From Pseudomonadota bacterium (GTDB lineage Bacteria; Pseudomonadota; Gammaproteobacteria; Burkholderiales; Burkholderiaceae_C): a DNA stretch of 64,000 bases. This document shows, in pieces, positions 37,847 to 47,865 of this stretch (position 1 is its first letter; each line of letters opens with the position of its first letter). The translations under genes were made by a program, and so were the position numbers. Where the stretch lies: contig JAKARB010000009.1 in assembly GCA_021819435.1 (NCBI GenBank), forward strand, positions 62,001 through 126,000. The letters are read 5' to 3'. The notes below the pieces were generated by a model, which made no database searches, was not told where the DNA came from, and was given only the letters and a program-made list of their open reading frames with translations.

Positions 37847-39004
37847 ATGGCTCGCCCTCGCATCCGCCCTCACGTTCGCCCCATCGTTCGCCGCCTGCAC
37901 CTATGGCTGGGACTGAGCCTCGGTGTCCTGTTCGCGCTGATGGGGCTCACGGGATCGGCCCTGGTCTTCTACCAAGAGATCGACGCCTGGCTGCACCCCG
38001 AGGTGCGTGTGGCCAACCCCCTGCCCGCCCCCGGCTGGGACTCGCCCGTATGGGACCAGGCCCTGGCCACCGTGCGGGCGCGCTGGCCTGAGCGGGATGG
38101 CGCCTGGCGCTTCGAAGCCACAAGCGAGCCCGGTGCATTGCCCGCTCGCTACCAGCCACCTGACGCCGGCCACCACGGGCGCCGCATCATGGTCTGGCTG
38201 AGCCCGGACGGCCGCCAGGTGCTGCGCGAGGCCGAGTGGGGCGGCTACCTGATGACGTGGCTCTACAACCTGCACATGGAGCTGCTGCTGCACGAGCCGG
38301 GCCGCGCAATCGTGGGCTGGTCAGGCCTGGCAACACTGGTGTTGCTGCTGTCCGGCCTGTGGGCCTGGTGGCCGCGCGGCAGTTGGCGCAAGGCCTTGCA
38401 CTTCAAGCCCGAGGCCGTGGCTTCGCGGCGCCTGCATGACATCCACAAGCTCACCGGCCTGGCGGGCCTGCCGCTGCTGCTCATGCTGGTGGGCACCGGC
38501 GTGATGCTGGCCTTGCCCGATGAGAGCAACGCCGTGCTGGCCCGCACCCTGGGGCCACTGAACAAAGCACCCGTGGTGCGTTCGGTGGCGCCAGCGCCGG
38601 GCGCCTCGTCCGAGCGCCCATGGTCTCGCATCACCCTGGCACAAGCCTTGACCACAGCTCACCGAGAGATGCCCCAGGCGCGGCTGGCCTGGGTCGAAGC
38701 CCCAGGCAGCCCCACCGGGGTGGTGATGGTACGGGCCCAACAGCCGGGCGACCCCAGCCACCGTTTCCCGCACAGCCACGTCTACATCGACCAACACAGC
38801 GGCCAGGTGCTCGCCGTGAACGATCGCCAGCGCTTCGGTTCCTCCAGTGTCGTCAACAACTGGCTGCACCCGCTGCACGACGCCTCGGTGGGAGGGCTGG
38901 GGTTGCGCGTTCTGGTGGCCGTGGTTGGCGTGATGCCGATGGCGCTGCTCGTCACCGGGTGCCTGCGCTGGTGGGGGCGACGCCAGAAACGTCGAGCACC
39001 TTGA
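37847..39004 (+). CDS. PepSY domain-containing membrane protein
   Basis: RRLHLWLGLSLGVLFALMGLTGSALVFYQEIDAWLHPEV; four-TM PepSY_TM layout. Confidence 0.9.
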   Translation: MARPRIRPHVRPIVRRLHLWLGLSLGVLFALMGLTGSALVFYQEIDAWLHPEVRVANPLPAPGWDSPVWDQALATVRARWPERDGAWRFEATSEPGALPARYQPPDAGHHGRRIMVWLSPDGRQVLREAEWGGYLMTWLYNLHMELLLHEPGRAIVGWSGLATLVLLLSGLWAWWPRGSWRKALHFKPEAVASRRLHDIHKLTGLAGLPLLLMLVGTGVMLALPDESNAVLARTLGPLNKAPVVRSVAPAPGASSERPWSRITLAQALTTAHREMPQARLAWVEAPGSPTGVVMVRAQQPGDPSHRFPHSHVYIDQHSGQVLAVNDRQRFGSSSVVNNWLHPLHDASVGGLGLRVLVAVVGVMPMALLVTGCLRWWGRRQKRRAP

Positions 39005-39170
39005 TCGCTGTTGTGGGCCTGTGGCAGGCCCGTTGCTGGAGCCCAGGCAAAACGAACTGAGCTGGAAAACACCCGTTGATCCCGCTTTAGAAATGGACAC
39101 GGCAGCGCAACACTGCGACGCGGGCCTGCCTAGCAATGCCCCTTGATCTGCCATCTCACCCAGGAGGTCC

Positions 39171-39962
39171 GTGATGTCCGTGTCGCTGTTGTCGTCCAGC
39201 CTGGCTCGCGGGAGCGCGTCCGTCACCACAGCCGCCGCGCAGGAAGACCCAACCACCGCCGCTCTCAACAAGCTCTCGCCTGCGCTGGGCAAGGCACATG
39301 GCCGGCTGCAGTCGCAACTGCAAAGCGAATCGACATCGCTGTCTCAACTGGGCAAGTACAAGGCCGCCGTCTCGGATGTTTCAAGTGCCGCCCAGGCGCT
39401 GAGCCAGTTGAGCGCGAGCGCCAGCGTGGCCGACAACGTCAAGGTCGTCGAACGCTTCGTGGCGGCATACAACCAGGCCATCTCCGCCTCGCAGGCCAAC
39501 GCATCGAGCTCGGCTGGCTCAACGCTGGCTGCATCGCGCCGCGCCCTCAATGCCAGCGACACCAGCCGCTCGCAACTCGCCCAACTGGGGCTTTCTCGCC
39601 AGGCCGATGGCACGCTCAAGCTCGACACAGCAGCTCTGAGCAAGGCATTGGCCTCAGGCGCGACCGCAAGTGGGGCTTCAGGCAGCAGCACGTCGGACAC
39701 CAGCTCCGCCACGGCCTCCGCTGCATCCACTTCGGGCTTGGCCACCTTGATCCAACTGGGCAAGGCGATCGCCAAGCGCGCAGACAACGAGCTCGCCGGC
39801 ACCGGCCGACTCGCCACCGCCACGACGCAGCTCACAGAAAGAGCCGCACAGCTCAAGCAGCAGCGGACCCAGTTGCTTGAAGCCGCCAGCCAGTTTTCAT
39901 CTCAGCAGACCAACACCGGCAACTGGGGCACCCAGCAGGCGCTGCGCAAGTACTCGCTCTGA
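39171..39962 (+). CDS. Hypothetical protein, weakly FliD/flagellar-cap-like
   Basis: Ser/Ala-rich coiled-coil protein: LQSQLQSESTSLSQLGKYKAAVSDVSSAAQAL...ERFVAAYNQAISAS. Confidence 0.5.
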   Translation: MMSVSLLSSSLARGSASVTTAAAQEDPTTAALNKLSPALGKAHGRLQSQLQSESTSLSQLGKYKAAVSDVSSAAQALSQLSASASVADNVKVVERFVAAYNQAISASQANASSSAGSTLAASRRALNASDTSRSQLAQLGLSRQADGTLKLDTAALSKALASGATASGASGSSTSDTSSATASAASTSGLATLIQLGKAIAKRADNELAGTGRLATATTQLTERAAQLKQQRTQLLEAASQFSSQQTNTGNWGTQQALRKYSL

Positions 39963-39997
39963 GGTGAACGCGCAACCGCTCACCTCAATTGCTTAAG

Positions 39998-41999
39998 TCA
40001 ATTGCCCACGTAATAGCAAGCCTTGCTCAGGTACCAGATCGGGTCACCGCCGAACGTGGTCGCGTTGCAAGCCACGCTGCCCGACAGGCCCGTGCGCACC
40101 TTGTAGGAAGACCAGGCCCCGAACCAGACCGTCGCCGTCTTGCCGGCTGGCAGCACGCACGTGCCGTTCTGGCTGGCGCACTTGGTGGCGCCCGATGGCG
40201 GCGTGGCGCTCGGTGCGTTCACGGTCACGTTGACGCTCGCGCTCGTCGTCGAAGCGCCTTGGTTGTCCACTGCCTTGGCCGTGAACACATGCTTGCCGAC
40301 TGCGGCCCCGCCCCAGGTCCACTTGAATGGCACCGTGTTGCTCGTGCCGATCAAAGTGCCGTTGTCGAAGAGGTCCACCTTCGCGACCGAGCCGTCCGAA
40401 TCGCTCGCGGTTGCAGCGAACGAGATCAGCGCGCCCTGGGTGTAAGCGGCGTTGTTGGCAGGAGCCGTCAGAGCCACTGCAGGAGCGAGGTTGACCAGCG
40501 GCACCACCAGCGCGCTTTCCGGCAGCCAATAGCAGTACTTCTGCTGGCCCGGCACGGGGTCGCCGAAGGTCTCGCCACCACAAGTGAAATTGCCCGTGAC
40601 GCCCTTTCGAATGGCATAGGTTCCGCTCGCGCCGTAATAGGCGATGTAGCTGCTGGCATCAGGCAGCTTGCAGGTCTGCCCTTCGGTCGCGCATGACGTT
40701 GGCACGACGGCAGCCACCGACCGATAGCAATGCTTGATCGTGCCATGCAACGGATCGCCGAAGGTGGCGTTGTTGCAAGCCACGCTACCCGACACGCCCT
40801 TGCGCACGGCAAACACCCCATTTGCGCCGTAGTACACGGTGTAGGGTCGGCTGTCCGGCATCTGGCAAGCCTGGTTCTCCGCCGCGCAGTCCACCGCATC
40901 GGTGGGCAAAGGCAGGGCGTAGCCGGCGCCGGTGCCAGCCGGTGGGGCCGACGCCAGGCTGAACTCAAAGACGGCGGCAGGCGCCCAAGCCGTGTCGCAA
41001 TCGGCGACTTGCAGCGCGGCACCAGGCGTGGTGCCGCCCGTGCTCTTCAAGCACCTGCCACTTTGCTGGTTCCTCAGCATGAAGTAGCCATCGCTGGTGG
41101 GGATCATTTCCCACGCGTTGGATGTCGCGGATGAAGGCGCGCTCACCAGCAGAGGCGCCACGCCACCCCCATCGAGGAAGCGCTGGCTGCCCTGGTTCTT
41201 CAGGCGCATGTAGCCGCCATTGAGCGTCACCAACCAGACCTGTTTGGTCGACAAGGTCGACGCCGCTTCGACCGTGTCACCGGACTCCACGGCGGCCCGG
41301 TCGGCCACGGATTTGCCCGTCGACTTGCTCAGCAGGCGATAGGCCTTCTCCGGCAAGGTGGAGCCATCGCTCAGGCCGATGTCGGCACGCAAGGCGCCCA
41401 CCATGGCCACGTTGCGCCCCTTGGACAGCCAGTTGTACTCACCATCCTGGTTCAGGCCGTAATCCCAGAAGTGGCCGTTGTCGCCACTGCACCCGATGCC
41501 CTCGCCTGGCTTGAACGAGGCCATGCGGGCCAGGCCCACGGGCCCTTGCCAACCGCCCGAGCAGAAGCTGCCCCACGAAGCCTTGCCGCCATCGACCCAG
41601 GGCTGCATGCCCATGAAGTGAGACAGCTCGTGCTGCGCCGCCCGCCCGGAGCGGATGTAGCCGAACTGGATGGAGCCTTGGTAGTTGGCTTGAGCGGTGA
41701 CGCCACCCCATGTCACGTACGTCACCGGCACGTAGCCGGAATAGGCCGCGACGGTGTTGTAGTTGTTGATCGCCTGGTTCATGGCGTCGGCCACCTGGGC
41801 GCTCTCGTTGGGATAGGTCTTCAACGCCTCGGCATCGTAGAAGCCCCAAGTCATCGATCCCAGCTTCACCGGTTGGGCGATGGCGGGAGGTTCATCGCCC
41901 CCGCCATCCGAGGCGGCCGCCCACGCAGAAGGCAACACCGCGCAAGAAACAACGACAGCAGCAGAAACACAGGACCTGGCCCAAACCAACTTCTTCATG
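39998..41999 (-). CDS. Secreted HExxH metallopeptidase-like protein with ricin-like beta-trefoil, Ig-like domain and Cys-rich repeats
   Basis: Signal peptide MKKLVWARSCVSAAVVVSCAVLPSAWA; AAQHELSHFMGM; ricin-like YRLLSKSTGKSVADRAAV...GRCLKSTGG; Ig-like VALTAPANNAAYTQGALISFAATASDSDGSVAKVDLFDNG. Confidence 0.75.
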
Positions 42000-42209
42000 C
42001 AACACCTACAACAACACATGGTGGAGGCGCCGACTATGTCCGGGCCCAGCCGATGGGGTCAACCGGGTTACACCGATGCACCCCTGGGATTACGGGGGCT
42101 CGCAACAAATTGCCCCCAAAAGCCTAGGACGGGATGCCTCCGCACGAGTGCATATGAGGGTATTCACCCTGCCGTGCGGGCAGTGTTGCATTTGCATCAA
42201 CAACGATGA

Positions 42210-42232
42210 ACGCGACATTTTTTACATCGCGT
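42210..42232. promoter_or_regulatory. Inverted repeat upstream of the eCIS operon, putative operator
   Basis: ACGCGA-N11-TCGCGT in the AT-rich intergenic region before 42320. Confidence 0.4.
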
Positions 42233-42319
42233 GATAGAGTGATTTCAACTAACGAAACACAGGGTGGTCGCATCTCATGAAGCGCCTAGGCACAGCCATG
42301 TCCGGCAGGAGCTGATCAC

Positions 42320-42937
42320 ATGGATCTGCTTCAAAACGCCATGCAGACGCTGCGAGATGCCGCGAACGCGTACCTCGAGAACCTGGACAGCCGCACCGAC
42401 GCATGGCTCGTCCTGACCAGCCTGGTTGACCACGGCGGCACGCTGAACCAATCTGCTCGCGACAAGATCGTCATGACGGTCTACAACATCACGCGCGAGA
42501 GCTTCGCAAGCAGCTACCGCCCAGCGTTGCCCCTGCCGCTTGGCGCAGAGCCAGCACAAGGTCTGGCGGTACACAACCCACCCCTGTACCTGAACATGCA
42601 CATCATGTTCATGGCCAACTTCAGCGAGCGCAACTATGTGGACGGCCTCGCGGCGCTCTCTCGGCTGATCAGCTATTTCCAGCAAACGCCGGTGTTCACC
42701 GTGCAGAACGCTCCGCAGCTCTCACCAAAGATCGATCAGCTCTGCCTCGACTTCGAGAACCTCTCACCCGTCGACGTCAACTATGTGATGGGCATGCTGG
42801 GCACGCGCTACCTGCCAAGCGCCTTCTACAAAGTCCGGATGATTCCGTTCGATTCGCAGGCCATGGTTTCACGCACCCAGGCGGTTTCCGGCGCAGGGGT
42901 GCGAGGCAGCGTGGCCCCCGACAGGAATGCACCATGA
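42320..42937 (+). CDS. DUF4255 family (Pvc16-like) eCIS protein
   Basis: Pvc16-like N-terminal region and NPPLYLNMHIMFMANFSERNYVDGLAALSRLISYFQQTPVF. Confidence 0.85.
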   Translation: MDLLQNAMQTLRDAANAYLENLDSRTDAWLVLTSLVDHGGTLNQSARDKIVMTVYNITRESFASSYRPALPLPLGAEPAQGLAVHNPPLYLNMHIMFMANFSERNYVDGLAALSRLISYFQQTPVFTVQNAPQLSPKIDQLCLDFENLSPVDVNYVMGMLGTRYLPSAFYKVRMIPFDSQAMVSRTQAVSGAGVRGSVAPDRNAP

Positions 42938-44079
42938 GGCATGCCACGATGCAGCGCAAAGCCTCGCCGCCTGCCCCCCCGGGAGCCGAGCCCTTCTTGA
43001 ACGTCTTCACGGTTCAATTCCGGCACGCGTTCTACAACGCTGATGATGATCGCTGCCAGGATTTCTGCGTCGTGCCCACGCCGGCCTGCTCAGCCTGGAT
43101 GAAGCAGCACGGCTTGATGTTCCGCGACCGTGGCAATGGCTTCAGCGTGGACGTCCCCAGCCCACGAATGCCTGGACTGATCCGCACCGTGAACACGGCG
43201 GGCACCGGCAAGTCGCCGCCATTGGGCTTCATGCTGCTGCTTCGCAACCCCGACTTCGTGGGCATCACCGATTTGCCCATCACCACCTTGCCCACGCGCC
43301 AAAACCTGTGCGTCAGCAACCTGACCACGAACGCGGGGAAAAACGGCCTGAGCCTGGGCAGCCATGCCGATGGCGTCAGCGCCGACGACTGGTACCCGCT
43401 CACAGGATCCTCCCTCACGGTGATCGGGCGCCGCAAAGGCACGCTCACCGTGACCGACATGGCGGGAGAGCCCATCGCCCCACATGCCACGGTGGCGCTG
43501 CAAGCAGGACAGCCCACCACGGTGGACCTCAGCGCTTGCCCCCATGGCCTCTACGCCCTCCAGGCGACGCCCAAAACAGCTTACGCGGGGCCACCTTTCG
43601 TGTTGTTCATGCCGAGCATGCCGATGACCAGCGGGCTGATCTCGCTGTTCCTTCTACAGCCCAGCGGCCAAGGCGACCCTCAGGCGTTCCCGCTGCAAGC
43701 ACAAGGCCTGAAAGGCGTGAACCTCCAGTTGAACTTCGCTGCTCGCCAGACCTTCTGGCACTACTACGTTGTCTCCCAAAACGGGCAGAGCGCGTTCATG
43801 GACGACCTGAGCATCACGGGGACAGGCGCGACGTTCACGCGCTCATCGGCTCGCCTGCCATCGGGCGAGCATGCCGCGCTCTTCATCGCCGATACCAGCT
43901 TGCCGATGCGTCAGCGCAGCCCCCATCGCTTCAGCCTGAGCGGCCATCGCCGCGGGGTTGACGGTGGGCGGGGACATGTCAACGTCAATCCGCTCCCTAC
44001 CGCTTGCGCCTCACCGGTTTGGCCCAGTGCTGACGGCGATGTCATGAGCGGCACCTCCGAGATCTACGTCTACGTTTGA
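42934..44079 (+). CDS. Hypothetical eCIS-associated protein
   Basis: 381-aa ORF, ATGA-coupled to the DUF4255 gene and upstream of the sheath gene. Confidence 0.7.
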   Translation: MRHATMQRKASPPAPPGAEPFLNVFTVQFRHAFYNADDDRCQDFCVVPTPACSAWMKQHGLMFRDRGNGFSVDVPSPRMPGLIRTVNTAGTGKSPPLGFMLLLRNPDFVGITDLPITTLPTRQNLCVSNLTTNAGKNGLSLGSHADGVSADDWYPLTGSSLTVIGRRKGTLTVTDMAGEPIAPHATVALQAGQPTTVDLSACPHGLYALQATPKTAYAGPPFVLFMPSMPMTSGLISLFLLQPSGQGDPQAFPLQAQGLKGVNLQLNFAARQTFWHYYVVSQNGQSAFMDDLSITGTGATFTRSSARLPSGEHAALFIADTSLPMRQRSPHRFSLSGHRRGVDGGRGHVNVNPLPTACASPVWPSADGDVMSGTSEIYVYV

Positions 44080-44123
44080 TCGCCCCCCCCCCGATAGAAG
44101 TCAACCAGCAAAGGAACTTGCAC

Positions 44124-45956
44124 ATGTCCACATCGGTTTCCGCCTATCTGAATCGCTCAACGCCAGGTGTCTACATCAATGAGATTCCCGCCTTTGGGAA
44201 CAACATCATCGGCATCGCCACGGCCGTGCCGATCTTCATCGGCTACACCGAGGTGGCGGGAGACCCGACCACGGGTGCTTCGCTGTACAACACAGCCGTG
44301 CCGATTTCATCGATGACGGAGTTCATCCAGTACTTCGGCGGGCCGGCACCGGCGCAATACACCGTGACGAAGCAGGGCAATCCAGCGCCGCCTTCCGGTA
44401 GCGGCAGCGCCGGCACCTCGGGCAGTTCGAACGGCAGCGTGGCCGTGCAGCAAGCCCCGTCGTTCTACGCCTCTTTCGCCGATGCCAACGGCAACATCTC
44501 GACCCAGCCCTTCCTGCTGCAGCCTAACGCACTGCCCGACGAGCCCAACCAGTTCAACCTCTACTGGAGCATGCAGGCGTTCTTCGCCAACGGCGGCGGC
44601 GACTGCTTTGTGGTGTCGGTGGGCAGCTACTGGACCAACGAGTACCCCACCCCCACCAGCCTGCCCACCTCGATTCCATCGAGCTGGATCCTGGGCCAGA
44701 TCGAGCTGGGCGACCCCAACGGTGACCCCAACAGCGGCAACCCGGGGCTGAACGTCGGCCTGACCGTCGCGGGCAACACCACGGGGCCGACCATGATCGT
44801 GATCCCCGAGGCATGCCAACTCTCCAGTGGAACAGACGGCAATGGCAGCCCATACAGCACGCTGGTGTGCAACATGCTCTCGCAGGCTTCAGCCCTTCAA
44901 GACCGCGTGGCGATCCTGGATCAACCCGATTGTTTGACGGCCAGCACCTACCAGTCGATGCTGCTGTCGCAATCCAAGTTCTCCAACGCCATCGCGCCAC
45001 AGGCCTCCAGCACCAGCTATGGCGCCAGCTACGGGCCCGCACTCAACGCATCCATCGTCAGCGCCAACGACATCCTCTTCACAAACCTCGTCGCGGCCAA
45101 TGGTGACAACAGCACGATCAACAACATCCTCAATTCGCAGGCCAGGCAGCTGTACGGCACCAACACCGCTGCACTGACCAGCGTGCAGGGTGCGATCGCG
45201 GCGGCGTTCCCCGTGCCAGCGGGTGCATCCAGCCAGCAGTACGCCACCGGGGGCAGCTACCCAGCCATGCCCACCACCAGCGCCGACGCAGCGAACCAGT
45301 GGCGGGTGAGCCTCGACAACATGCTGCTCAATGCCTTGCCGGTTTTCAACCAGATCGAGCAGCTGATCGCGTCGAGCATGAACGTCTTGCCGCCCAGCGG
45401 CCTGTTGGCAGGCATCTGGACCACCAGCGACAACCTCAACGGTGTGTGGAACGCGCCGGCCAACCTGGCACTGTCCTCGGTGATTTCTCCGCTCTACGCC
45501 ATGACCGATTCGCAGCAAGGCGGCTTCAACGTGCCGACCAATGGCGAGACCATCAACATCATTCGCGCGCAGCCGACGCGAGGCAACGTGGTGTGGGGCG
45601 CGCGCACGCTCGACGGCAACAGCAATGACTATCGCTACATCCAGGTCCGTCGCACCCTGATCTACGTCGAACAGTCCATCAAGCTGGCGTTGCAGAACTA
45701 CGTCTTTGCCGCCAACGACGCCACCACCTGGGCGGCCGTGACCGCAGCCATCTCCAGCTTCCTGACTGGCGTCTGGCAGCAAGGTGGTCTGATGGGCAGC
45801 AAGCCAAGCGAAGCGTTCTCGGTGGCATGCGGCCTCGGATCAACCATGACGTCTCAGAACATCCTGGATGGCTACATGGTTGTCGCCGTTTCCATGCAGA
45901 TGATCCGCCCAGCGGAATTCATCGAGTTGAAGTTCACCCAGACGATGGGCAGCTGA
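44124..45956 (+). CDS. Phage tail sheath family protein
   Basis: STPGVYINEIPAFGNNIIGIATAVPIFIGYTE; C-terminal GNVVWGARTLDGNSNDYRYIQVRRTLIYVEQSIKLAL. Confidence 0.95.
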   Translation: MSTSVSAYLNRSTPGVYINEIPAFGNNIIGIATAVPIFIGYTEVAGDPTTGASLYNTAVPISSMTEFIQYFGGPAPAQYTVTKQGNPAPPSGSGSAGTSGSSNGSVAVQQAPSFYASFADANGNISTQPFLLQPNALPDEPNQFNLYWSMQAFFANGGGDCFVVSVGSYWTNEYPTPTSLPTSIPSSWILGQIELGDPNGDPNSGNPGLNVGLTVAGNTTGPTMIVIPEACQLSSGTDGNGSPYSTLVCNMLSQASALQDRVAILDQPDCLTASTYQSMLLSQSKFSNAIAPQASSTSYGASYGPALNASIVSANDILFTNLVAANGDNSTINNILNSQARQLYGTNTAALTSVQGAIAAAFPVPAGASSQQYATGGSYPAMPTTSADAANQWRVSLDNMLLNALPVFNQIEQLIASSMNVLPPSGLLAGIWTTSDNLNGVWNAPANLALSSVISPLYAMTDSQQGGFNVPTNGETINIIRAQPTRGNVVWGARTLDGNSNDYRYIQVRRTLIYVEQSIKLALQNYVFAANDATTWAAVTAAISSFLTGVWQQGGLMGSKPSEAFSVACGLGSTMTSQNILDGYMVVAVSMQMIRPAEFIELKFTQTMGS

Positions 45957-45998
45957 TCTGCCTCGCCTTTCCCAATCATCTGAAACAAGGACAAGCTC

Positions 45999-46448
45999 AT
46001 GAGCGGATCAACGCAAAACACCACCTGGCCGTTGCCAAAGTTCTACTTCTCTGTCACCGGCATCCCCGGCAATCCTGTTTTCCAAGAGGTCACGGGCCTG
46101 GAGACCGAGGTGCAGGTCATCGAATACCGCGCCGGCAACAGCCCCACCTTCTCGCCGATCAAGATGCCTGGCCTGGCCAAGGTCGGCAATGTGACGATGA
46201 AGAAGGGCATCTTTGTCACCGACTCCAATCTTTGGAAGTGGTTCAGCTCCATCACGATGAACACCATCGAGCGCTGCACGATCGTGGTGGCCCTGCTGGA
46301 TCAAACGGGCAAGCCTCAGTACAAGTGGCAGCTCAACAATGCTTTCCCTGTCAAGCTGACGGGCACCGACCTCAAGTCGGATGGCAATGAGGTGGCGGTC
46401 GAATCCATCGAGGTCGCTTTTGAAACCATGACCATTGCCCTGAGCTGA
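45999..46448 (+). CDS. Phage tail tube protein (inner tube paralog 1)
   Basis: FYFSVTGIPGNPVFQEVTGLETEVQVIEYRAGNS...KMPGLAKVGNVTMKKGIF. Confidence 0.9.
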   Translation: MSGSTQNTTWPLPKFYFSVTGIPGNPVFQEVTGLETEVQVIEYRAGNSPTFSPIKMPGLAKVGNVTMKKGIFVTDSNLWKWFSSITMNTIERCTIVVALLDQTGKPQYKWQLNNAFPVKLTGTDLKSDGNEVAVESIEVAFETMTIALS

Positions 46449-46458
46449 GCCTGCAACG

Positions 46459-46950
46459 ATGCCCTCGCCCGCCTCCGCTTACTTTCCACCACCAGCGTTC
46501 GCGTTCTCGGTGGCGGTGGTCTCCGGTGCCGCCACCAATCCGAATGGCGACATCGACGCCGCCTTTCAGGAGGTCAGTGGAATCGACCCGAAAGTCGACA
46601 TTGAGGAGGTGGTCGAGGGTGGGCTCAACAGCCACGTGCATCAACTCCCCGGGGTGACCAAGCACTCGAACCTGGTGCTCAAGCGCGGTTACGTGACCAA
46701 GGCTTCGGCCTTGGCGCAATGGGCCACGCAGAGCGTGGGGTCGACCTTGGGATCTCCGATCCAGGTGCAGACACTGAACATCTACCTGCTCGGCAGCGAC
46801 GGCCAGCCTCTGGTCACCTGGACGTTCTTGAATGCCTGGCCCGTGAAGTGGGAGGTGGGGACACTGGATGCGAGCAACAGCAACGCGGTGCTCACCCAGA
46901 CCCTCGAGTTGTCGTACGCCACGGTCACCACCACCGTCAACGCCTCTTGA
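46459..46950 (+). CDS. Phage tail tube protein (inner tube paralog 2)
   Basis: AFSVAVVSG...FQEVSGIDPKVDIEEVVEGGLNSHVHQLPGVTKHSNLVLKRGYV. Confidence 0.88.
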   Translation: MPSPASAYFPPPAFAFSVAVVSGAATNPNGDIDAAFQEVSGIDPKVDIEEVVEGGLNSHVHQLPGVTKHSNLVLKRGYVTKASALAQWATQSVGSTLGSPIQVQTLNIYLLGSDGQPLVTWTFLNAWPVKWEVGTLDASNSNAVLTQTLELSYATVTTTVNAS

Positions 46951-46960
46951 CCGCGACGCT

Positions 46961-46985
46961 GAAGACGAAGACGAAGACGAAGAAA
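46961..46985 (+). repeat. Short hexameric repeat (GAAGAC)3-GAAGAAA
   Basis: Direct reading; abuts the ATG of the DUF5908-like gene. Confidence 0.9.
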
Positions 46986-47168
46986 ATGGCACTGGAAATC
47001 AGCGAGATCGGCATCCGCCTCGTGGTGGGCGAGGCCGCGCGCACACCACCTCCGCAACAGCAACCTGCGCCGGGCCAGGCCACCTTGACGCCGCAGCAGA
47101 TCGAGGCGCTGGTGGAAAATTGCACTCAGCGCGTCTTGCAAGCACTCAGCATGCTTGGAGAGCGCTGA
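46986..47168 (+). CDS. DUF5908-like small eCIS protein
   Basis: MALEISEIGIRLVVGEAARTPPPQQQPAPGQATLTPQQIEALVENCTQRVLQALSMLGER; position between tube and LysM protein. Confidence 0.75.
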   Translation: MALEISEIGIRLVVGEAARTPPPQQQPAPGQATLTPQQIEALVENCTQRVLQALSMLGER

Positions 47169-47169
47169 G

Positions 47170-47865
47170 ATGGCCGGCCCCGCCAAACTGACCATCACGG
47201 CCTACACCGACCCAGGCTTCACCAGCAAGGTCCAGGCGGTTTCCAACCCCTTCTCGGTCTGGATCAACCCTGCCAGCTACAGCTACAGCCGACAGGTTCT
47301 CTACAACGACCGACAAGCGCAGGGCAGCCCAGGGCCATCGCCAGAATTCAACCGAATCGGTGACGAGGATGTTTCTTTCGACCTGATCTTTGACGCCACT
47401 GGCGTCATTCCTCCTCCTCCAGGCCAGAGCTACGACAAGGGCGTGGCCGACGTGCTGAGCCAGTTCACCAGCCTGGTGGCCACCGTCAACGGCACGATAC
47501 ACAGCCCCAACTACCTGGTGCTGGGCTGGGCACAGTTGCAGTTCCAGTGCGTGCTCACCAGCTTGAAGATCGACTACACCCTGTTTCGGCCCGACGGAAC
47601 GCCGCTGCGCGCCAAGGTGTCCGTGAGCTTCAAGTCTTTTCAGAGCGAGAGTGCGCTGGCCAAGACCGCCGCAAAGACATCCCCCGATCTCACCCACCTC
47701 GTCACGGTGATGGCAGGCGATACGCTGCCCAACCTTTGCCATCGCATCTACGGCGACAGCCGCTTTTACATGCGAGTGGCCGCGCACAACCGCTTGCCGA
47801 GTTTTCGCAGCCTGAAGGTTGGCAGCGTGCTGCACTTCCCCCCACTCAGTGGAGCCAGCACATGA
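47170..47865 (+). CDS. eCIS tube-initiator/LysM protein (Pvc7-like)
   Basis: C-terminal LysM-like VTVMAGDTLPNLCHRIYGDSRFYMRVAAHNRLPSFRSLKVGSVLHFPP. Confidence 0.85.
   Translation: MAGPAKLTITAYTDPGFTSKVQAVSNPFSVWINPASYSYSRQVLYNDRQAQGSPGPSPEFNRIGDEDVSFDLIFDATGVIPPPPGQSYDKGVADVLSQFTSLVATVNGTIHSPNYLVLGWAQLQFQCVLTSLKIDYTLFRPDGTPLRAKVSVSFKSFQSESALAKTAAKTSPDLTHLVTVMAGDTLPNLCHRIYGDSRFYMRVAAHNRLPSFRSLKVGSVLHFPPLSGAST

Noticed and set aside
39961-39986. GAGGTGA...TCACCTC inverted repeat after the FliD-like gene
   Set aside because: Probably a terminator-like stem between convergent genes, but it lacks a T-run; not strong enough to call.
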